Positions 22,169-33,786 of a DNA stretch of 64,000 bases are shown piece after piece; the stretch's first letter is position 1; every line of letters begins with the position of its first letter. A model generated the notes under the pieces. The model worked only from the letters and a program-made list of their open reading frames with translations, ran no database searches and was not told the DNA's origin. The DNA is from Daphnia carinata (Eukaryota; Arthropoda; Branchiopoda; Diplostraca; Daphniidae). The stretch lies in the NCBI RefSeq assembly GCF_022539665.2, contig NC_081335.1:7936001-8000000 (forward strand), given 5' to 3'. The position numbers were made by a program, and so were the translations under genes.

Positions 22169-25100
22169 ATGGAGTCTGTTACAATTTCGTCGGTCAATGG
22201 TAAGCGCGCCAGCTCGTCTAACAGTAGCAGTTCCACTTCGAGTGAATCGGGTGCGTCAAAACTGGGTGTGAGCCAAACGGATGACCATGGCAGAAATAAT
22301 TCTGCGTACCATAACGACGAGGACGACATTCCCCCAAACCAGACCTATTATGCAGATGAACTGATCGACGTACCCGATTTGGGAAAAGTAATTTCAATTT
22401 CTTTATTATTATTATTATTATTATTAATTTATGTTTTTTTTGTTTTTTTTTAACTTTATGCAAAATATTGGCAATATCACATTTAACAGAAATCGTTTAG
22501 CTTCCGCACTCTTTGGGCTTTCACCGGGCCGGGCTTTCTGATGAGTATTGCTTATTTAGATCCAGGCAACATTGAATCTGATTTACAATCGGGAGTCGTG
22601 GCTGGCTACAAGGTGACATTTTTGTTTTTTTTAATTCAGATTTTGTCTAATGTGCTTATCAACAAGGAAAATATTTACAGTTACTGTGGGTGCTGATGAC
22701 GGCAACGATCATGGGACTGTTGGTTCAACGTTTGGCTATCCGATTGGGGATGGTTACGGGCCTGCATTTGGCAGAGATGTGCTACAAACAATATCCGAAA
22801 GTGCCCCGCCTCATATTGTGGGTTATGGCCGAGATTGCGATTATTGGATCTGACATTCAGGAAGTCATCGGGACGTCACTGGCCATCTACATTCTCTCCG
22901 ATCAAGCGTAAGTTTAGTCACCGAAAATTGGACTTTGTCCCTCGTCGAAAACCACACAAAAATGAGTTACGTTCCGTATGATTCATGCAATATCCTCTGA
23001 CGCATTTACAGAATTCCCATTTGGGGAGGTGTCCTTATCACAGTCTTCGACACGTTTACGTTCTTGCTCCTGGACAAATATGGTTTACGCAAGTTGGAGC
23101 TTTTCTTCGGCTTCCTCATTACCGTCATGGCCATCACGTTTGGATATGAAGTCAGTACTTCATTTCATTAAAAGAAATAAGACTTGTACCTTATGTTGAT
23201 TTTGATTTTGGTTTTCAACGACGTTTCATTTTGAATTTCAGTACGTTCATGATCCGCCGCCACAAATCGAAGTTATCAAAGGTCTCTTCATCCCGGGTTG
23301 CAAGGGTTGCGGACCTGAAGGTGTTCTTCGAGCTGTAGGCATTGTCGGTGCTGTCATCATGCCTCATAATCTCTTTCTCCACTCAGCTCTAGTCAAGGTA
23401 ATATGAAATCAAATTCATCTTGCTGCTGGAAACTAATATTATTTGGTCTTTTCTTTCTTTAATTTTTTTTTTCAGTCGCGCAAAGTTGATCGCAAAGACA
23501 AACATTCAGTCCAGCAAGCGAACAAGTATTTCTTCATCGAGTCGTGCATAGCTTTGTTCATTTCGTTCATTATTAACATTTTCGTCGTCTGCGTTTTTGC
23601 CTACGGACTTTTCGGGAAAACCAATCAAGATGTGGTAAGTGACGCGAACGATTTAGCGTCCGCACGCGCTCGCGATTTCGTGTCTGTTGCACATGCCTAA
23701 TAATCTGCTTTGATTAAACGTTGAACCATTTGTTTTCAGCAAGATTTGTGTGCGAACAGCACCTCGTCGTCCTCAGAACAAGAAATCGAGGAATTCTTTC
23801 CGGTGCGTATAAAGCTTACAGGCCATTGGCTTGAGAACCTATAGTTTGAAATTGTTCGTACCAATCTCTGGTTTTGTGGGACGCGTCAATTTAGGCCAAC
23901 AATGAAACTGTTGATGCCGACATTTACCGCGCTGGACTGTTCTTGGGCTGCAAGTACGGGGATGCAGCCAGATACATTTGGGCTGTCGGAATCTTGGCCG
24001 CTGGTCAGTCGTCCACAATGACCGGAACTTACAGTGGCCAGTTTGTTATGGAGGTAAAATCAAAATCGAAAACATTATTATGGAGTTCAAATTACCTTTT
24101 ATCGATGCGTCAGGGTTTCTTAAATTTGCACTGGGCACGCTGGAAGCGAGTTTTGCTTACTCGTACCATTGCCATTTCTCCTACTCTTTTCTTGGCCATC
24201 TTCGCCGATATTCAACAGCTTACTAGTTTGAATGACTACCTCAACGCTGTTATGAGTTTGCAGCTGCCATTCGCCTTGATTCCTACGTTGACGTTCACCA
24301 GTAATAATCGCAACAACACAATTCAAATAACTGAACTTGTTCGGTATATTCCGCGTTTCATTTCCCCCTTTTTCTCATACCGACAGGTTCGCCGAAAATT
24401 ATGGGCGACTTTGTGAACGGGCTGTAAGTTAATTATCTTATATTCTTTACGTTTTTCGAGTTGATTTAATTTTACGTTCGTGTAGGTTCAATAAAATTCT
24501 CCTCGCCGTTTTGGCGGTGATCGTCGTAGGCATCAATCTCTTTTTCGTGGTCGTAACCATTAACGAAAGCCTACCTCACCACTGGGCAATATACACTGCG
24601 TTTGGAATTTTCGGCATTCTCTACATGACCCTGGTCGGGTATTTAGTTCTTCATTTAATCGACTCCTTCGGTGGCCGTTGCTGTTCTCGACTACCGGTAA
24701 CACGATTATATCAATGGAATCTCATTTCTTGTCGATCGCTTTCATTTGTCTTTTTTGCTGATCGTCGCCTTTCTTTGTTTTGTTTCGGTATCCGTTTGTC
24801 CCTCCGCTTGTACGTGAATTGTTCCGGAACGCAGTATGAAAGATTAACAGTTCACAAAGGAGACGGTGACGAAACAGCACCGTTTGCGTTCGTTGTTGAT
24901 CAGTACTCGGAAAATCGAATCAATTAAAACGCTTGGAGGTAAATTTTAAAATAAAATATCCCGTTCAGTTAGCGTGACTAGACGTGGCATCAATGAAAAA
25001 TGTGTGATGGTTTTACAATGTTGTCTGATGTTATTTTGTAATTAGTCTGTTTGCTTTGGTTTTAGTCCTTTACGACGAGGTTTAATCATCCTTCATGTTC

Positions 25101-25490
25101 TTGAACTCGTTCAGAATTAGTTTTTATAAGATGTTTCGTGCTTAGTTTAATTTTTAATTAGCGTGAAATGTATTCTAACTAGTAATGTCTCTTTAGGGGA
25201 TAGCTGGGCTGGTCGACCAAAATCAATATCATCTGACGAAAAACGAAATGACAGAAGCTTCTTCCTTGTAAGTAAAAAGCCTTACTTTATAATCGTATCT
25301 CTTCTTCATTATGATAACCCTTGTCGTTGTTTGTAGAGCTACAATCCATTCTGTGGGAACTAGATTATCGATTGATAAGAATGGACTGAAACATAACGGC
25401 GATGACACTAACAACAGGGACAATGAAAGCCGTTCATGTAGCCTCCGCGGCAGTCATCGCGGCAACCTTAGCGCCAGTGTTCATGCCTAA
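22169..25490 (+). CDS. Mvl: NRAMP/DMT1 divalent metal-ion transporter (SLC11 family; Malvolio), alternative C-termini
   Basis: Eleven shared exons in phase: 22169-22387, 22490-22612, 22681-22907, 23012-23150, 23242-23397, 23476-23634, 23740-23802, 23895-24053, 24114-24300, 24387-24423 and 24486-24696 (560 codons). Two phase-0 endings follow: a short one, 24835-24927 (about 590 aa), or a long one, 25197-25267 plus 25337-25490 (about 634 aa). NRAMP hallmarks are the TM1 metal-site motif DPGN ([10 protein letters not shown]), the TM6 motif MPHN, and the transport signature [14 protein letters not shown]. It is a 12-TM proton-coupled importer of Fe2+ and Mn2+ at the plasma or endosomal membrane. 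The extracellular loop ([14 protein letters not shown]) contains an N-glycosylation sequon (NST). Confidence 0.95.
22404..22426 (+). repeat. TTA trinucleotide microsatellite in NRAMP intron 1
   Basis: A short run of TTA units inside intron 1 of the NRAMP gene. Likely a neutral length polymorphism. Confidence 0.7.
24950..24955 (+). promoter_or_regulatory. Poly(A) signal for the short NRAMP isoform
   Basis: AATAAA lies 23 bases after the short-isoform stop (24925-24927). A donor-like GGAG|GTAAAT sits between the stop and this signal, so this exon can end by polyadenylation or be spliced on. Confidence 0.55.
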
Positions 25491-26666
25491 TTTTAGTTAC
25501 AGCTCCTTTTAGTATACTTTTATTTTTTAAATCTAAAGGTGGGCAACGTTTATCGTGCAACTGCAATTCTTATCGGCTCGGCTGACCACCGACTCATCTT
25601 TCTACAGACCAACCATTATTTGAATAATTTTTTTTAGGCTTCCAATTTGTCTGGATTGGCATAGTGTGTTGTCTCCTCAATAGTAGTCTACAGCTCCCGA
25701 TTGCATAAATACTTGCGACAAAGGAAGACGTACTGTCTCTTCAGGAGATCTGAAAGGAGTGCAATCTTCTCATATTTTTTTTAATGGCTTACAAGCCAGT
25801 GAGCTTTCTTTGAAAAAGAAAGGTGTACACAGTCAATCGTTGACTTCGAGTGCCTGTTATTTTGACGTGTTTTTATTTGCTGCCACATCTTGTGCTTCAA
25901 TTGATTGTTCCGGATTACCGTAATAAATAACCTAAATGCTCCTAGTTCCATTTGGCTTGTATTTACGTCATTTGAATCATTACTTGAAGTTGCAGTATAA
26001 CGTAGTTTAGTCCAAGATGACATGAATGCCTTTTACAAAGAAAAATGCAGCATCATGAACGTTTCAAGCGAAAATGAAACGAAATCAAGGTAGTACTTCG
26101 ATCGGTTTTCTGATCAAATGAAGCGCATTTTTAGCCACGTATCTGCAAAAGTGTAGTTCTTGTGTTCACCTCCCAATTTGGAGGTAAACAATGTGTGTCC
26201 CGTGTCCTTGCACATAATGGATTTAACAATTATGGAGGTCAACAACGATGTATTATACCTTATTAAGTTACCTATAACGGTACCTTTATTAAGGTACCAT
26301 TATAATATTAAATACACCGAATTGCATGGCTGTGCTATTTCAGTTGAGTGTCGTCTCAACTCTTAAATGTTAGTAGCAATTCAATCACTCTGTCCCTTAT
26401 ACGTAACCATATTGGAGCTTATGAAACAGGGATATATAGTTTAGAAGCTAACTGACTTAATGGATGCCATGCATTTAAAATTTGGAAGCAAACGTCTTGA
26501 TAATTGACACCCAATCTTTAACTCATCCTATAACTAACTAGATTTAACGTTTACACAACCAAATCAGGCCCCAAATAAATTCAATAAAAAAAAAATGATA
26601 CCAATAAAAAAAAATAGGCTACAGCTAAGAAGAAGTGTTTTTCGATTTTGGCAGCTAAATCCTTTT
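25491..26666. other. NRAMP 3' region and annexin 3' flank
   Basis: Holds the long-isoform 3' UTR (an AATAAA lies near 25923) and, from about 26100, the 3' flank of annexin copy 1. That flank aligns in diverged form with 31450-32016, marking it as part of the segmental duplication. No gene is supported. Confidence 0.5.
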
Positions 26667-28323
26667 TCAGCCAAGAAGAGCTAGAAGAGCCTTTTTATAA
26701 TCACCTGATGTATCGCCCTAATGAAAAAAAAAAAAATAGTTAATATTGACAAATTAGCCTGCCTTAAAAAAGAGTACAAGAATAGCAAGTACCGAAACGT
26801 CTGCATGGAGACTTCTTTTGAATAATTTTTCGTATTCTCGTTTGATGTTGCCTAGATCGACGTCGCAACGACTCACAATAATGCGGATAAGATTTTGGCT
26901 GATGAAAGGCAAAATATTGATTAGTGTCGCTAATGTAACACAATTTGGACATTGCCGTAATGCTTACTCTTTTGTGCCCATTCCTACGATGGCGTTATGC
27001 AGGCGCTGGGCAAAATACCCCGGCCGATTTGCGGCACACTGCACTAATTAAACGCCAAAAACAAAAATCATTTTGTGTCAAAGAAGGAATTTTTTTTTTA
27101 AATCTAAATTTCGAGACTCACATATTCCTAAAAGGCCCTTCTCCGCGTTAGCTGAGAACTCGCTAATTACAGCCTTTTCCAAACTGTGGCCGTGCATAGC
27201 TTGATACTCAGTCATTACTTGGCGCAAGTGAGCCCAACTGCGAGTCGCTAAAATTGAATTAAAAGCACTTTCGTCGGTACCCAATTTGGCCGCTCCTAGA
27301 TACAACAGCAGTTGCAAATGAGTGCTATGATTGTAAGTTTTTTAATTCTACAGTCTATGACAATCCAATGAACGGAATGAGCAAGCGTAAATGTGATGTA
27401 AACGTACCGGCTTGGAACAAACGTTGGGCATCCGCCTTGGCTTGTGCTACGTCAACCACTTGGTTCTCATCTCTTAGACCCTGCATGCAAATTTCAGAGC
27501 TTTAAGACATTAGATTCAACTAGAAAGATAGCAGCATTTTAAATTATCCACCTGTGCCAACGACACGAGAAGCATTTTGAAGGTGCCAGAGGTGTCGCCT
27601 TTGATGTCCTTTTCCATAGGATGACCGTACACTGCTCAAACACGTAATGGATTAAATTTTGTGTTCCTCTCGAAGCAAATTCACACATAGCGGTTAATTG
27701 TAAGTATACTTACATCTTACGTAGGCTGCGTTTATGTCACGGATCTCTTGATTAGTCCCGCTGCAAAGTATTTCAACGAGCGTCCCTTCATTAGTACCCA
27801 ATCCACTAATGGCTATGTACATTTCACGAGCCATATAGTCGGCCAATGGGAGACAAAGTGCAATCATTACTTTCTCAAACGCGCCACTCAATTCGCTTTT
27901 CAATTTCGACTCTAAATCCTGGTTGATAGAAAGAAAGAGACATAAAAAGGAGTTCAATTTGTTTATTATTTTGATTGTTTAATTGTTTAATCCTACCTTT
28001 CCGTAGCCTGATTTGTAGGCTCTATTGATTTCAGCACGTTGACTGCTAGTTCTATGGCACAGTATGGTGATGAGCGCCTTTTCATCAGTGCCTAATCCTT
28101 TCATGGCCTTATGAAGAGCATCCGCATCGGCTCGAGCATCAAACGGCGAAGCCGGATGCACGGTAGGAATATTCTGTATTTGCATAAGATTAATATGGGT
28201 GATCTCTTGTGGTGGTCGTCACAGTATGAACTTACTGGTTCCATTCGTTGTTGTTGTGGCTGATACCCAACTGCTGAAGGAGCGAATGGCGCAATTGATG
28301 GATATATCCCACCTGGAGCAGGT
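26667..28323. repeat. Segmental duplication core, left copy
   Basis: Exons and introns of the annexin core are almost base-for-base identical to 32017-33690, at a constant offset of about 5349. I count only around ten differences by eye. The identity stops abruptly just outside the coding region at both ends. Confidence 0.9.
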
Positions 28324-28992
28324 TGCAGACCGACTGGGGGGTGACCCACTTGTTGCGGAGCACTCGCGCTATACTGCGGGTAGGCAGGAGCTGGTGCGGG
28401 ATAGTACGGTTGTTGTGGTTGCACGGGATATGGGAGACCGCCAGCTGGTGGATATTGATTATTTGCGGGCGGGTAGCTTGGATAACCAGGCTGACTAGCA
28501 GGATACGCTGATGTTTGGTCAGTCGGGTATCCTGGATAAATGCCGGGCTAAAGTTTTTGAAGGACGAAAGTCAGTTAAATGTCAATTACTTTAAATGCGC
28601 TACACGACGCAGTTTAGTTATCTATGAAAGCCACGTCACTGTTAATTGGGCTCGGATACGTTCGTTGGAAGTTAGAAAAAAATGCCCGTGACTGCAATAC
28701 CAAACATTTCTTCCTTTCAGCGTTTTGATCTCCAGATTTCTTTTGTTTCCCGGAAACAAATGCGGATACTCCGGCGAATATTTAATTTGGCATTAAATTT
28801 GCATGCAGAATGTGCACCGCCACATACCCGCTATTTACCATTTTTGTAATCAACAGAGAACACAATTAAGCTTCTCATAAACAGACTTACCTGAGGAGGA
28901 TAACCAGGATACGGCTGCTGCGGTTGTACTGCTGGATAACCGCCTGCGGAAGCAGGATAACTAGGATAGTTTGGATAATTAGGATAGCTCAT
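26667..28992 (-). CDS. Annexin with Pro/Tyr/Gly-rich N-terminal tail (annexin B11/A7/A11-like), copy 1
   Basis: Ten exons in phase from the 5' end: 28992-28891, 28547-28236, 28173-27997, 27918-27714, 27631-27552, 27480-27408, 27295-27122, 27043-26968, 26898-26793 and 26717-26667, giving about 451 aa. The first 138 residues are a disordered tail of YPxYP repeats (MSYPNYPNYPSYPASAGGYP), as in ANXA7/A11. Four annexin repeats follow, with type-2 Ca2+-site loops MKGLGTDE, ISGLGTNE and VGMGTK plus a variant AAKLGTDE, and the usual end GDTSGDYKKALLALLG. Annexins bind acidic phospholipids in a Ca2+-dependent way and act in membrane trafficking; the tail may drive self-association. A 5' UTR exon ends near 29054. 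This copy has an intact start. Confidence 0.93.
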
Positions 28993-30987
28993 TCCCAACA
29001 CGTTTCTTTACAGTCGTCAAGAAAAGTGTCCAGTGATAATAAATGTTGCTTTCTGCAAGGGAAAAGCTGTAAGACAAAGAGGATAAACACGTAAAAGAAA
29101 CGAAATTCCTGTAATTCAACTGTAGCATATTTTACTTTGCCTGCCACAAGATAGCAAACATTTGAAAATCCAACGATTTTTACAATCATTTTCATCATTA
29201 TCATCGTTATCAGTCTTTATTGTTGATACTACGCTGACAGGCAACGAGCTTTACCTATTCCAAGCTTCTTATGCAAAGGTTATCTCTTGTTTGCACTCAC
29301 TTCAGGTTATGCTCTACTTGGCTGTAGGTCGTCCACGGATAGTCAGATAAGAACACTACTTAATGCGTGACAAGCCCAATAAATTCTGTTGATTCTATTC
29401 ACCAACGCCAGTAATTTTATCTAAATGGGTTGAAGGAAGCCAAAAGTTTTTCAAGCTAGCTTTAAACTACGTTTTAATGTTTTGCCACCAGAGTACATTA
29501 CACAATATGGGGCAGAGAAAAGGGTGCGGTCTAAACGTCGCGGCTACAAAAACAAGTTTCGGTTACAAATCAAAGTCTACTTCTAGACAACAAATCTGAA
29601 AGTTGACTTACCTTACAAACAAGCTGCAAATCAACAAAATCAGACAAATCAAAAGATGATAACAGTAAGCAACTGTCACAAGGGTTATTTTCTACACTCT
29701 TACAGTCCTACACAAAAATGAAACGGCCGTCGGGAAATTCCAGCAGAAAGAGCAACTGAACTAAATTGCCTGGCCAACAGTGAACCTCAACTAGCGCCAC
29801 GAGTGTAGATTCTCACTGTTATACGTGCAGCAGCGACAGCCTCAAGCGCTGAGCGTCCCTATTTTAGAATTGCTCAATGCTACAGCATTCGTACACTGAG
29901 CATGCTACGTAAATATGACACGTCACCGTTCGTAGCAGTACACGCGTTTTTCGCTGGATACCGAAAATTCAGTGCAGCACTCCTGTGTGCTGGTTCAGCA
30001 ACAGGTTGAAAGCATTTCCTGTAGTTAAACATACAAGTAAGCAATTGAATACCAAATTGCCAAACCTGACTGTTACTTCACTTTGCTTGACGCATTAACA
30101 CAAGCGAGTTATACGCGCGTCAGACAGAAATGAGATTCCCGGAAATGGAGTGACGTCAGTGTAACTTGGTGACCGCCTTTTACTGAAGCAAGACGGAAGA
30201 AAAATTTACAACTACATACAATTTTATTGTTCCTTGCAGTCATTTCTTGACATTTTCTCTTAGATTTCACTACTGGCTGCTTTTAAAGGGCTCGGCTCTA
30301 CGTCAATGAGTACTGTTTTTATGCCGATCGGAGAAAGTGGATATTTCCGAAAAAAGACTTTTCACAGAACTGTTTTTGCGTCAACACTCCGGTAGATGGT
30401 TGAACTATGTGACAATTTTGTGGCAACTTCAATTTTGAGGTTCAATTGAAAAAGTCTAACTTTTTCAACAGTGGTCCAGACCACCGTTAACCCAGTTCTA
30501 ATTATTAATATTTCTGACGGTGATTTTCTCGTTACACTATTATTCGAAATTCTGACAATGGCATTGAAATGTCTGACTTACGCACTGTTCGATGGTATTT
30601 CCCTAAATTTTTCATTTTTCTGTAGTTTTCACAAAATATTAAATATAAATAAGAGTTCGAGGCACAACTACGAAGTACAGGAGTTTGCAAGAAAAAAGTC
30701 AGATACAGCAAACATCGCATAGGGAAAACTGTCACATTTTTCTGCAACGTACTGTACCAGCATTCGTTGAGATTGAGAAAGACTAGACAACTGATTACAC
30801 GTAACGAATAAAACGTAGATGAAACGATTTTGGTTGACTTATCAGGAGTCAACCTGATTCTCGTTGACCTTGCTGAACCGTGTGTCACTTCACTGGTAGA
30901 AAGCCGAGCCTTATTTTTTTCGGTTTGCCGCCATTTAGGTTGTTTCAGTCATGATATGGAATTTAGTATTTTGTAGAACGATGTGGG
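28993..30987. other. 5' flank of annexin copy 1
   Basis: Contains the annexin 5' UTR exon boundary (acceptor near 29054, a donor near 29612 on minus) and its promoter. The stretch aligns, with many substitutions and gaps, to 33787-37700 upstream of copy 2, except for two insertions there. No additional gene is seen. Confidence 0.55.
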
Positions 30988-31322
30988 GTCGAGCTGGTTC
31001 AGTGGTACGCCGTAATTCTCCAAATCGTCAGACGACAGCCCCGTCATGTTGAGAATGGAAGGATATCGGGCTTCTGAGGAATGAGGATGAATACGTTTGT
31101 CATTTTTGTCCGTGCGATGAGTTTGTGGCGACGGAGATGCGGGAATATTTTGAAGTTATTTTTTGTTGAAAATAATTCAACTTATTTAAAACATATAAAT
31201 TTATAATCTTGAGAATACAGCGCATTTAACCACAAAAGTCCTTGACAAGTTAATGTTATGATTTAACTAATTTCTCGACAACACCGATTGACTTTGACAC
31301 ATCGAGTACTTGTCTGCATATT
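30988..31322 (-). pseudogene. Fragment of the zinc-finger gene's last exon
   Basis: Bases 30988-31146 match 38428-38600 in the last exon of the gene at 37934-42360, and 31274-31322 match 38610-38652. A 127-bp AT-rich insertion splits the two parts. In-frame coding is lost. The piece lies at the same relative distance upstream of annexin copy 1 as the intact gene does for copy 2, so it is the truncated end of the duplicated segment. Confidence 0.8.
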
Positions 31323-31425
31323 CTGCTCAATTTTGGCTTTCATTTTGGTGTGATGTTCATTTCTGTTCTTTGGCTTATCCTCAGTTTTGCCAGCATGCGG
31401 TTCTTAAGCCGCTCATCTTTTTAAT
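31320..31425 (+). pseudogene. Fragment of the C1GALT1b first exon
   Basis: About 105 bases closely match 48160-48265, including the splice acceptor region and the start codon context of the second C1GALT1 gene. It is joined directly to the zinc-finger fragment at about 31320 and to annexin 3' flanking sequence on its right. It is a rearrangement scrap and not a gene. Confidence 0.8.
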
Positions 31426-32016
31426 CTTACATACTTACATGGAAGGCGATCGGCTTTCTGATCAAATAAGCGAATTTTCACCCACACAACTTCAAAGGCG
31501 TGGTTATTGCGCGACACACAACCTCCCAATCCGGAGGAAACAGTGTGTGTGCCCCGCACCCTTGCACCTAATTGTCTTAGGGATTATAGAGCACAACAAC
31601 CTTGTATCATGCCTTTATTGTCTCATTTGTCTGTACTAAGATATTATTAAATACACCAAATTGCACGGCTGTGCTATGCCAGCCTATAGTTTAGCTATTT
31701 CCCTTGAGTTTTCTTTTAACGCCTTCCCAACGCGGCTTAAATGTTTACAGCAATTTAATAATCTTTTCCCTTGTATTAACTATGTTGGATTTCTATGAGA
31801 CATGGACATATTGTATAGAAGCCAATTGAAATAATGGACGCTGCGGAATTAAAGTTTGGAAGCAAAACAGTGTCGTGACAATTGCCACGCAATAATAGAT
31901 GTAACGTAATCACAGCCAAATCACAAAGGCAAGTAATTTTTACAAAATGAAACCAATCAAAAGTTAGCTACAGTTAAGGAGAACTGGTCTTCAATTTTTG
32001 GCAACTGAATGCTTTA
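31426..32016. other. 3' flank of annexin copy 2
   Basis: Diverged duplicate of about 26090-26660. It carries no gene. The 109-codon plus frame over 31310-31639 is an accident of the rearranged fragments. Confidence 0.5.
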
Positions 32017-33593
32017 TCAGCCAAGAAGAGCTAGAAGAGCCTTTTTATAATCCCCTGATGTATCGCCCTAATGAAAAAAAAAAAAAGTAAATATTGACAA
32101 AATTAGTCTGCCTTAAAAAAGAGTACAAGATTAGCAAGTACCGAAACGTCTGCATGGAGACTTCTTTTGAATAATTTTTCGTATTCTCGTTTGATGTTGC
32201 CTAGATCGACGTCGCAACGACTCACAATAATGCGGATAAGATTTTGGCTGATGAAAGGCAAAATATTGATTAGTGTCGCTAATGTAACACAATTTGGACA
32301 TTGCCGTAATGCTTACTCTTTTGTGCCCATTCCTACGATGGCGTTATGCAGGCGCTGGGCAAAATACCCCGGCCGATTTGCGGCACACTGCACTAATTAA
32401 ACGCCAAAAACAAAAATCATTTTGTGTCAAAGAAGGAATTTTTTTTTTAAATCTAAATTTCGAGACTCACATATTCCTAAAAGGCCCTTCTCCGCGTTAG
32501 CTGAGAACTCGCTAATTACAGCCTTTTCCAAACTGTGGCCGTGCATAGCTTGATACTCAGTCATTACTTGGCGCAAGTGAGCCCAACTGCGAGTCGCTAA
32601 AATTGAATTAAAAGCACTTTCGTCGGTACCCAATTTGGCCGCTCCTAGATACAACAGCAGTTGCAAATGAGTGCTATGATTGTAAGTTTTTTAATTCTAC
32701 AGTCTATGACAATCCAATGAACGGAATGAGCAAGCGTAAATGTGATGTAAACGTACCGGCTTGGAACAAACGTTGGGCATCCGCCTTGGCTTGTGCTACG
32801 TCAACCACTTGGTTCTCATCTCTTAGACCCTGCATGCAAATTTCAGAGCTTTAAGACATTAGATTCAACTAGAAAGATAGCAGCATTTTAAATTACCCAC
32901 CTGTGCCAACGACACGAGAAGCATTTTGAAGGTGCCAGAGGTGTCGCCTTTGATGTCCTTTTCCATAGGATGACCGTACACTGCTCAAACACGTAATGGA
33001 TTAAATTTTGTGTTCCTCTCGAAGCAAATTCACACATAGCGGTTAATTGTAAGTATACTTACATCTTACGTAGGCTGCGTTTATGTCACGGATCTCTTGA
33101 TTAGTCCCGCTGCAAAGTATTTCAACGAGCGTCCCTTCATTAGTACCCAATCCACTAATGGCTATGTACATTTCACGAGCCATATAGTCGGCCAATGGGA
33201 GACAAAGTGCAATCATTACTTTCTCAAACGCGCCACTCAATTCGCTTTTCAATTTCGACTCTAAATCCTGGTTGATAGAAAGAAAGAGACATAAAAAGGA
33301 GTTCAATTTGTTTATTATTTTGATTGTTTAATTGTTTAATCCTACCTTTCCGTAGCCTGATTTGTAGGCTCTATTGATTTCAGCACGTTGACTGCTAGTT
33401 CTATGGCACAGTATGGTGATGAGCGCCTTTTCATCAGTGCCTAATCCTTTCATGGCCTTATGAAGAGCATCCGCATCGGCTCGAGCATCAAACGGCGAAG
33501 CCGGATGCACGGTAGGAATATTCTTTAATTGCATAAGATTAATATGGGTAATCTCTTGTGGTGGTCGTCACAGTATGAACTTACTGGTTCCAT
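32017..33593 (-). CDS. Annexin copy 2 with broken N-terminal region; four-repeat core open
   Basis: Core exons from the 5' end: 33522-33346, 33267-33063, 32980-32901, 32829-32757, 32644-32471, 32392-32317, 32247-32142 and 32067-32017, all open and in phase, encoding the same four repeats as copy 1. The original start codon is ATA (33786-33784). The first two exons are fused by a deletion of roughly 540 bp that changes frame and meets a stop in the old frame. A small insertion (33691-33705) is also present. The first in-frame ATG is at 33593-33591, giving a tail-less annexin of about 316 aa if the 9-base stub is used. The acceptor before the next exon changed from CAG to AAG. It is either a pseudogene or a neo-formed short annexin. 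Confidence 0.55.
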
Positions 33594-33690
33594 TGGTTGT
33601 TGTTGTGGCTGATACCCAACTGCTGAAGGAGCGAATGGCGCAATTGATGGATATATCCCACCTGGAGCAGGTTGCAGACCGACTGGGGGA
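32017..33690. repeat. Segmental duplication core, right copy
   Basis: Near-identical partner of 26667-28323, introns included. Confidence 0.9.
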
Positions 33691-33786
33691 GTAAGAACGC
33701 CCGGGTCACCCACTTGTTGCGGATACTGGATAACCGTCTGCGGAAGCAGGATAACTAGGATAGTTTGGATAATTAGGATAGCTTAT
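33594..33786 (-). pseudogene. Remnant of annexin copy 2 N-terminal exons
   Basis: 33721-33786 corresponds to exon 1 of copy 1 (28925-28992), and 33594-33712 to the 3' part of exon 2. Their direct fusion removes intron 1 and most of the YP-rich exon 2. The ATG is replaced by ATA and the fused frame stops at TGA after about 22 codons. Confidence 0.75.

Noticed and set aside
25785-25805. A CAGTGA hexaloop with a short stem in the long NRAMP 3' UTR, resembling an iron-responsive element
   Set aside because: Only four base pairs form next to the loop, and the lower stem does not pair after the would-be C bulge, so it fails the IRE rules.
31310-31639. 109-codon plus frame between the annexins
   Set aside because: It runs through the C1GALT1 exon fragment and annexin flank in a chance frame; it is a rearrangement product.
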